DNA from: a virus
Direction: 5' to 3' (one strand)
IMG/VR virus record: IMGVR_UViG_3300047497_000053
Location: 1 to 64,000 of that record
DNA length: 64,000 nt
In this document: positions 59,030-64,000 of the stretch, piece after piece
Numbering within the stretch: the stretch's first letter is position 1
Layout: each line of letters begins with the position of its first letter
The notes under the pieces: model-generated
The model's input: the letters and a program-made list of their open reading frames with translations, nothing else
Told to the model about the DNA's origin: nothing
Database searches by the model: none
Made by a program: the position numbers and the translations under genes

Positions 59030-61321
59030 TTATCGGTCCGCGTTGTGCGGCGCAATCCGATCCGCGCGGGGAAACCACGCGCGCTGACCGCGAATCGTTT
59101 GCTGGATGAAATGCGCATCGCGCAAGATCGTTGCGATGCGGTTTTTTTCCTTCTGAGTCTGCTTGTACAACGGCATCTCCAAGCCGAACTGAAGGATGTC
59201 GGCCGAGGTCAGCAAGCGGTGCGTGCCGTGCCGTTTGTTTTCCTCGATGAGATTTTCCGCGAAACGCAGCGTGGCTTCGCGCCAGAGGTCTGGTTCGTGC
59301 CGGGCGGCCTGTTCGGCCTGCGTTTCATCGTCGGGCATTTCGTGCCACGTGTAGCCCTTGCGATAGTGGTGCACCGCTTCGGCAAAGAGATGATCGCGCT
59401 GTTGGGCTAGTGCATCTAAGTCAATGTGGGTGCAGCGGATGGGCCAAAAGCGGCGCTTGCCCAAAAGACTGATGAGATAGTCATCCGTCTCGGAGGTCGC
59501 TGCGAACACGCAACCGCGTGGGTGATCTTGGGCCAACCGTCCGTAAGACTCGCGAAAGCGATCCCGGCGTGTTGTGATGGTGGAGAGAATCACCGAATAA
59601 TCGCGTTGCCGAAACCCGGCCATGTCCGGAATTTCCACGAGCCAGCAGCCTTGGATGGCCTCCAGAAATGCGCGATCCCCGATGGCGGTGTTGACGGTTT
59701 CGTACCACTCACCGCCCAGCATCGCGAGGAGCGACGTTTTACCGCGTCCCATCGTGCCCTCGAGCACCGGCATGTGATCGACTTGGCAGCCGGGTTGAAA
59801 GGCGCGCGCGACCATGGAGATGAGCCAGTTGCGGCCGAGGCATTGCAGGTAGTGCGTGTTCTCGGCGCTCGTGATATCGGTGAGCCAATTCTCCAGTCTG
59901 GGTTGGCCGTCCCACACGAGGGCGTTGAGATAATCGTGCAGCGAATTTTTGGCGTTCACGGTCGCCGCGTGCAGCACCGCCTCGTGCATGAGACCTGAGT
60001 TGAATTTGGAGAGTCGCATGGATTGCTGCACGAAAATGGTGAGTTCGCGCGTGTCTTGGTCGCTCCACTCGCGTTTCGTGCCCTTCATGGTGTGCCAGAC
60101 TTTGTGTTGAAACGTGTCCAGCCAGATTTTGCCGTTGACGTGCGGATGGCGCAGGATAATTGAGCTGGCGTTTGCGAGAGTGGGAAATGGCAATCCTTGG
60201 TGCGATTTGGCGAGGCCCAGACTGTCCCAATCGGTGAGCGACGCGTGCCCGTTGATGACTCGGACGGGTTCATTGATGTCGTATTCGTTGGGTTCGGACG
60301 TGTCGTCGTGGGGTTCGTATTCGTGTGCGTCGTCGGGTTCGCCGAGTGCGGAAACGGTCGTCGCGGGTGTCTGCGGCGCGTTAATCGGCACAGCCCGCTG
60401 GTCAATGTAGACCGCGATTCGCGCCGCATCCCACCCATCGGCAATCGCGTCCGCTACATCCCAACCGCGTGGACGGTCAGGTTCTGGGTTGACAACACAG
60501 ATGTGGTTACAGATCGGCGTCAGCGCGTGGATGATGTCCGTCGCGGCCTTGCGTCCTGGATCGTCCGCGTCTGGCCAGATTGTGACGCGTCGGCCCGTGA
60601 GCGGCGTCCAATCGCTTTGCTTGACGGCAATCGCACCGCCGGCCCACGTGATCACGATGGCATCTAAAATCGGCGGCTGATTGGGGTCGGCGATGAGTTT
60701 GGTGAATTCGTCCGCGCAGCGTTCGCCCTCGACGATAATCACGGGGCGGCTGGGGTTCGCTTGTAGTTCGCGGCGGTGATACAACGGCCTCGGTGCAGGA
60801 TATGCGGTCGCAGACCACTTCCCCGCTCGCCACGTGTATTGCAGGAACCGCTTGGCGATGTCGTTGCCCTGCACGATATCGTAGCGCAGCACCCAAAAGT
60901 CGTTGCCGTACTCGGCGCGGTGCGACGGTTCCCCATACGTCCAGTGCGGCGTGGGCGGCGTAGCATCGTCCGGAATGCGCTCAGGCGGCGCACGCGCGGG
61001 TTTGGGCGCGATGCGCGGTAATTCTCGTCCCAAGGGCGGAAAGGCCCCCACGTCACGGCTCAAGAGGTCGTACGCGGCGCCGTTCTCGATCTGACGCAGA
61101 GCCGCCACGGCTGAGATGATGTCGCCGCCCGCGCGTCCCGTAGCGAAATGCTGCCACTTGCCCGTGTCCAATGAGATGGACCACGAATCGCCGGGGCCGC
61201 CCTTGGATGTGGATTCGCCGATCCACTGCCGGCCGACTTTGCGACCGCCGAAATACTGCGGCAGTAGCAATTCGGCTTGCGCCAAACAGGCCGCCGCAAG
61301 GCCCTTAAAATCGTGGGCCAC
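59030..61321 (-). CDS. TOPRIM primase fused to VapE-type helicase
   Basis: 763 residues. N-terminal zinc-free primase-like region with WSISLDTGKWQHFATGRAGGDIISAVA; TOPRIM motif VIIVEGERCADEF then VTIWPDADDPGR (~200-260); a VapE/SF3-like ATPase with VLEGTMGRGKTSLLAMLGGEWY (Walker A, ~525), WLVEIPDMAGF (Walker B-like) and ATSETDDYL. It primes and unwinds DNA at the fork. The key replication gene of the window. Confidence 0.85.
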   Translation of the reverse strand: MAHDFKGLAAACLAQAELLLPQYFGGRKVGRQWIGESTSKGGPGDSWSISLDTGKWQHFATGRAGGDIISAVAALRQIENGAAYDLLSRDVGAFPPLGRELPRIAPKPARAPPERIPDDATPPTPHWTYGEPSHRAEYGNDFWVLRYDIVQGNDIAKRFLQYTWRAGKWSATAYPAPRPLYHRRELQANPSRPVIIVEGERCADEFTKLIADPNQPPILDAIVITWAGGAIAVKQSDWTPLTGRRVTIWPDADDPGRKAATDIIHALTPICNHICVVNPEPDRPRGWDVADAIADGWDAARIAVYIDQRAVPINAPQTPATTVSALGEPDDAHEYEPHDDTSEPNEYDINEPVRVINGHASLTDWDSLGLAKSHQGLPFPTLANASSIILRHPHVNGKIWLDTFQHKVWHTMKGTKREWSDQDTRELTIFVQQSMRLSKFNSGLMHEAVLHAATVNAKNSLHDYLNALVWDGQPRLENWLTDITSAENTHYLQCLGRNWLISMVARAFQPGCQVDHMPVLEGTMGRGKTSLLAMLGGEWYETVNTAIGDRAFLEAIQGCWLVEIPDMAGFRQRDYSVILSTITTRRDRFRESYGRLAQDHPRGCVFAATSETDDYLISLLGKRRFWPIRCTHIDLDALAQQRDHLFAEAVHHYRKGYTWHEMPDDETQAEQAARHEPDLWREATLRFAENLIEENKRHGTHRLLTSADILQFGLEMPLYKQTQKEKNRIATILRDAHFIQQTIRGQRAWFPRADRIAPHNADR

Positions 61322-61322
61322 G

Positions 61323-61523
61323 CTACGCCTGAGGCGTGGTCAGAAATTCGGCGGCGAGCTGCACACGCGCGTGGTAATCGGCGATCAGCATCTCAATGGC
61401 GAGCGAGCGATTCCCCCGGCCAATGGTATCCAGCGCGGCGTGCGATTCAGGGGAGAGCGAGACGGTCAACGGAATGCGGCGGGACCGACCTTTCAGTCGG
61501 GGCTGTCGATTGTTGTTATCCAT
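61323..61523 (-). CDS. Ribbon-helix-helix protein
   Basis: 66 residues. Basic N terminus (NRQPRLKGRSRR), then IPLTVSLSPESHAALDTIGRGNRSLAIEMLIADYHAR, a clear RHH fold. Located downstream of a decamer array (61631-61700), which may be its operator. Confidence 0.7.
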   Translation of the reverse strand: MDNNNRQPRLKGRSRRIPLTVSLSPESHAALDTIGRGNRSLAIEMLIADYHARVQLAAEFLTTPQA

Positions 61524-61690
61524 CCGTGGGGTCCCTGTACGTGCGTAGATATGTAAGATTAAACCGGACGCCGCCTGTAGGACAAGGTCGGGTGGGGGTC
61601 AAGACAGAATCGGGTGCGCGGCGGCTGGTATTACGCGCGACTACGCGAGGCTACGCGAGGCTACGCGAGGCTACGCGCGACGATGCGCGA
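61524..61690. other. 167-nt gap with decamer array
   Basis: Upstream of the RHH gene. Its outer part is the decamer array; the remaining ~100 nt show no ORF. Confidence 0.7.
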
Positions 61691-61700
61691 CTACGCGAGA
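61631..61700. repeat. Seven 10-bp tandem units (ctacgcgagg type)
   Basis: Seven consecutive decamers (exact CTACGCGAGG at 61641, 61651 and 61661; related units at 61631, 61671, 61681 and 61691). The spacing of one helical turn is typical of operators for RHH proteins. The last unit overlaps the stop of the VRR-NUC gene. Confidence 0.85.
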
Positions 61701-62047
61701 ATCAGCGCGCCCGCTAAAATAGCCTCGGCATCGGCCACAGACCGCGCCACGCCCGCGATCCCGCCCAAGTCGCGCACCATACCGAGATACGCGCGCTGTT
61801 CGACCGAGAGGCGTCCACGGCCGTATTTGGCCTCAATCGCGACAAATCGGCCCGCATGGATGCCCGTGATGTCCGACATGCCCGGCACGCCAACGCGCAC
61901 CACGCGCGGATGCGCCAGCGTCACGTGAGTCGCGGATTGCGATGTCACGCGACCCTGCCAGAATTGGCCGGCCTGAGTGCGAAAGAGGCGCGTGTCGCCG
62001 TGAGACAGGGCGGTGAGGATGGCGGGGTAGAGGTCGGATTCAGGCAT
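61691..62047 (-). CDS. VRR-NUC domain nuclease
   Basis: 118 residues. PESDLYPAILTAL, GMSDITGI, FVAIEAKYGRGRLSVEQRAYLGMVRDLGGIAGVARS: the D...E-x-K PD-(D/E)XK core of VRR-NUC nucleases. Family members cleave branched or single-stranded DNA. It lies among replication genes, suggesting a role in Holliday-junction or end processing. Confidence 0.85.
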   Translation of the reverse strand: MPESDLYPAILTALSHGDTRLFRTQAGQFWQGRVTSQSATHVTLAHPRVVRVGVPGMSDITGIHAGRFVAIEAKYGRGRLSVEQRAYLGMVRDLGGIAGVARSVADAEAILAGALILA

Positions 62048-62234
62048 TAATAACGGGATCGCTCACCGGATGCGCCGTATCCCACGCCGCGAGCACCCGG
62101 CAGCGCCGACATTGGTACGTGAGCAACGTATCCGAGCCGTCCTTGACCCAGCGCCGGCAACAGGAACATGGCATGTTGCGAATGCAGAGGATGGCTTCGG
62201 CGAGCCATGTGGGGTCAACGGCGTCTGCGGTCAC
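62040..62234 (-). CDS. Small zinc-binding protein
   Basis: 64 residues. CIRNMPCSCCRRWVKDGSD and YQCRRCRVL form two Cys pairs. Overlaps the VRR-NUC gene; a nucleic-acid-binding co-factor is possible. Confidence 0.6.
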   Translation of the reverse strand: MTADAVDPTWLAEAILCIRNMPCSCCRRWVKDGSDTLLTYQCRRCRVLAAWDTAHPVSDPVINA

Positions 62235-62524
62235 GTTGCGTGCAACACGGGCGCAGTCTCACCTTTTGCGACTGATTTTTGGTATGGCATCCATTCGCAG
62301 TAATAGCCGCCGCCGGGCACCAGACTATCCTCGCCTTGGATCAGCGGCACGCTGCTTCGGCCGTGGCTTTTGCCATTGGCGTCGAACACAGCAAGGTTGA
62401 CGCACGTATCCGACCAGACATGCGCGATGATCGCCGCGCAGACGGGAGTCGCGCAGAAGCTGGGGTCGCTCTCGGTGGCGGACGGATGGAACCATACCAC
62501 TCGGCCAATTGTCGGTTTAATCAT
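62231..62524 (-). CDS. Hypothetical protein of KPTIGRVVWF type
   Basis: 97 residues. Starts MIKPTIGRVVWFHPSA after a GGAGAG (an upstream GTG at 62545 overlapping the previous stop is an alternative). Middle AAIIAHVWSDTCVNLAVFDANG, end GGGYYCEWMPYQ. I recall this family widely in phages; function unknown. Confidence 0.7.
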   Translation of the reverse strand: MIKPTIGRVVWFHPSATESDPSFCATPVCAAIIAHVWSDTCVNLAVFDANGKSHGRSSVPLIQGEDSLVPGGGYYCEWMPYQKSVAKGETAPVLHAT

Positions 62525-62541
62525 GTCTGTCTCTCCATAAA

Positions 62542-62865
62542 TCACCGTCTCCCATCATTCAGTAAATACAACGGCGCGGGAATCTTCAACCACTGCGCCA
62601 TTCCCGGAATCAATCGCGTAAACACTTCCAATTCCCGCCCCGCGCGCTTCAAATGCGCGCATACATAGCCGCGCGTTTCGCCGACCGCCGTTGCAATATC
62701 GTCCACGGGCGTGCCTGCGTCAAATAATTCTCGAATCTTCAGGCGCGTTTCGCGATTCGTGCGGTAATGCACACGTCCGCGTTTCGTCGGTTTCGTTTGC
62801 TGGCCTGAAAGCGGGCGCGGGCCACCTTGGCGATGCCGGGTATAGCGGGGTCCGCCGCCGTCCAT
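62542..62865 (-). CDS. Basic HTH-type protein
   Basis: 107 residues from the ATG at 62865 (TGATG overlap with the helicase stop). Basic N terminus (RYTRHRQGGPRP), then TRLKIRELFDAGTPVDDIATAVGETRGYVCAHLKRAGREL, an HTH. DNA-binding, probably regulatory. Confidence 0.6.
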   Translation of the reverse strand: MDGGGPRYTRHRQGGPRPLSGQQTKPTKRGRVHYRTNRETRLKIRELFDAGTPVDDIATAVGETRGYVCAHLKRAGRELEVFTRLIPGMAQWLKIPAPLYLLNDGRR

Positions 62866-64000
62866 CAGCGGGCACCCTTCGCACGCTTCGCCTGCCGAGC
62901 CTGCCAAATATGCTCTGCCCAACCTGGGGCGTAGCCTTTCGCACGCGCAAACTCGATCAACTGCCCCAAGCTCTGCGCTCGTCCCTGTTCTTGTCTGCGA
63001 CCCATGCTCAACCGTTTACGCTCCAATTCTTCAGCCGTCAATTCCACCAGCTCGCCGTCCCGCTCTGGTATGGGATCGCGCGCATCGGTTTTAAATCGCG
63101 CGCCGCATTCAACGCACACGACGGAGCGCGCGGGCGACGCGGCAAAACACTGGGCACAAATGCGCGCTTGGAGGGTGGGTTTCTTTTTCGGCGTTGCATC
63201 GGCCGATAGCAACCACTCGCGCGGCTCATCCGGTAACCCGAATCGGGCCGTTGAATTGACGTGATCCAAAATCAGCGCATGTGTTTTTCCGGGCGCGGGT
63301 CGCAAAATTCGACCCACTTGTTGACGCCACAAACATTCGGACTGAGTAGGTCGAAGCAAAATCCCGCAGTGCACGCCAGGAGCGTCAAATCCTTCGGAAA
63401 AAATATCACAAGAGGCCATCGCCATGATCTTGCCGTCGCCAAAATCGCGCACGGCCATCGCTCTCACATCGCGATCTGTTTTACCGTTAATGTCGATGGA
63501 CGGAATCCCCGCGCGATTGAATTGCGCGGCGACGTGATTCGCATGGGCAACCGAGGTGCAAAAGATCAACGCAGGCTTGCCGTCCGCATATTTTCGGTAA
63601 TGCGCCAACGCATCGCCCGTGATCGCTTGCGTGTCCATCAACGCCTGCGCCGCTTCGTTTGAGTATTCGCCCGCGCGGACCAAGAGTCCCGATGTGTCCA
63701 CGGTGGGAGGTGCGTATATTTTTGCGGGTGCTAAAAATCCGTCGCTTGTCAGTTCGCGCACCGACGGACCCACGATGAGGTGGTCAAAGTGCCCTGCGAG
63801 GCCGCGCCCGTCCAATCGAATCGGCGTCGCCGTGACACCGAGTCGTTTCGCGGCGGCGTATTGTTTCAATATCAAGCCCCACGCCGAGCCGTGCGTCACG
63901 TGATGACATTCGTCAATGATGATGAGCGTCGGGCATACATAGTCGTCCAATCGGCGCACCAACGTTTGCACCGAGGCCACCGCCACCGCGTGCTGCGTCA
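62865..64000 (-). CDS. Superfamily 2 DEAH helicase (5'-truncated)
   Basis: The frame is open to the right edge; 377 residues are visible. Motif II IIIDECHH, motif III GVTATPIRLDG, a C-terminal RecA domain with FCTSVAHANHVAAQF and motif VI LWRQQVGRILRPAPGK, then a four-cysteine zinc knuckle (CAQCFAASPARSVVCVECGARF) and a basic tail. Walker A lies outside the window. Related to phage replication/recombination helicases of the RadD/UvsW-like type. Confidence 0.8.
   Translation of the reverse strand, partial: TQHAVAVASVQTLVRRLDDYVCPTLIIIDECHHVTHGSAWGLILKQYAAAKRLGVTATPIRLDGRGLAGHFDHLIVGPSVRELTSDGFLAPAKIYAPPTVDTSGLLVRAGEYSNEAAQALMDTQAITGDALAHYRKYADGKPALIFCTSVAHANHVAAQFNRAGIPSIDINGKTDRDVRAMAVRDFGDGKIMAMASCDIFSEGFDAPGVHCGILLRPTQSECLWRQQVGRILRPAPGKTHALILDHVNSTARFGLPDEPREWLLSADATPKKKPTLQARICAQCFAASPARSVVCVECGARFKTDARDPIPERDGELVELTAEELERKRLSMGRRQEQGRAQSLGQLIEFARAKGYAPGWAEHIWQARQAKRAKGAR

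Noticed and set aside
61631-61700. Decamer array considered as a CRISPR
   Set aside because: Units are only 10 bp with no spacers; fits an operator array.
1-64000. Search for tRNAs, integrase, lysogeny repressor, RNA polymerase and DGR reverse transcriptase
   Set aside because: None recognised on either strand; no T-arm-like motif and no YxDD-type protein in any frame.

Overview
The window is a contiguous stretch of a tailed double-stranded DNA phage, or a prophage or assembled virus of the same kind. It carries a terminase, portal, HK97-type capsid, adaptor, tail-fibre and lysis set, and no bacterial housekeeping genes. The portal, adaptor, stabilisation-protein and very large internal-protein set, with no tape measure and no sheath, points to a short-tailed (podovirus-like) virion. 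The DNA is GC-rich, uses many GTG starts and has genes resembling those of phages of Alpha-, Beta- and Gammaproteobacteria, so a pseudomonadotal host is the best guess. No integrase, repressor, RNA polymerase, tRNA or CRISPR array is visible. Lifestyle cannot be decided from this window.

Layout. (1) 1-12815, plus strand: a tightly packed early or accessory cassette of about 30 mostly tiny genes, nearly all joined by ATGA/GTGA stop-start overlaps. It includes a DUF6745 protein with a long TxxA repeat (cut by the left edge), a Gp157-like protein, two alanine-array proteins, two DUF1566 (lectin-fold) proteins whose 3' ends look like diversity-generating variable regions, a CsrA homologue, an SNF2-like helicase and a DNA methyltransferase. 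(2) 12824-53977, minus strand: the late region. Read in the direction of transcription it runs TerS, TerL, portal, basic proteins, a GroES-like protein, scaffold, capsid and decoration proteins, a terminator, many fibre-type proteins (collagen-like, SGNH, glycosidase-like), a glycosyltransferase/methyltransferase group, adaptors, a lysis cluster, a stabilisation or nozzle protein, an acetyltransferase and two giant internal proteins. (3) 54083-57121, minus strand: small accessory genes and ribbon-helix-helix regulators. (4) 57122-58606: a 1.5 kb gene-poor region full of iterons and perfect palindromes, a good candidate for a replication or control region. (5) 58607-64000: one plus-strand gene, then a leftward replication set (TOPRIM/VapE primase-helicase, RHH protein, VRR-NUC nuclease, small Zn and HTH proteins, and an SF2 helicase cut by the right edge).

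Most interesting signals. First, a 101-nt 3' segment shared by the two DUF1566 genes differs at 13 positions. All 13 fall in codon positions 1 or 2 and are compatible with adenine-templated mutagenesis, yet no reverse transcriptase lies in the window. Second, 14-18 bp dyads of the type GTTTCCNNGGAAAC sit at late-gene starts or leaders, together with an exact ParB-type core (GTTTCACGTGAAAC). On the late transcript each GTTTCC dyad also reads ANGGA, the CsrA recognition core, and the phage encodes its own CsrA. Third, that csrA is fused in frame to the first ~25 codons of a cytosine-C5 methyltransferase. Fourth, decamer and direct-repeat arrays lie directly upstream of RHH genes.
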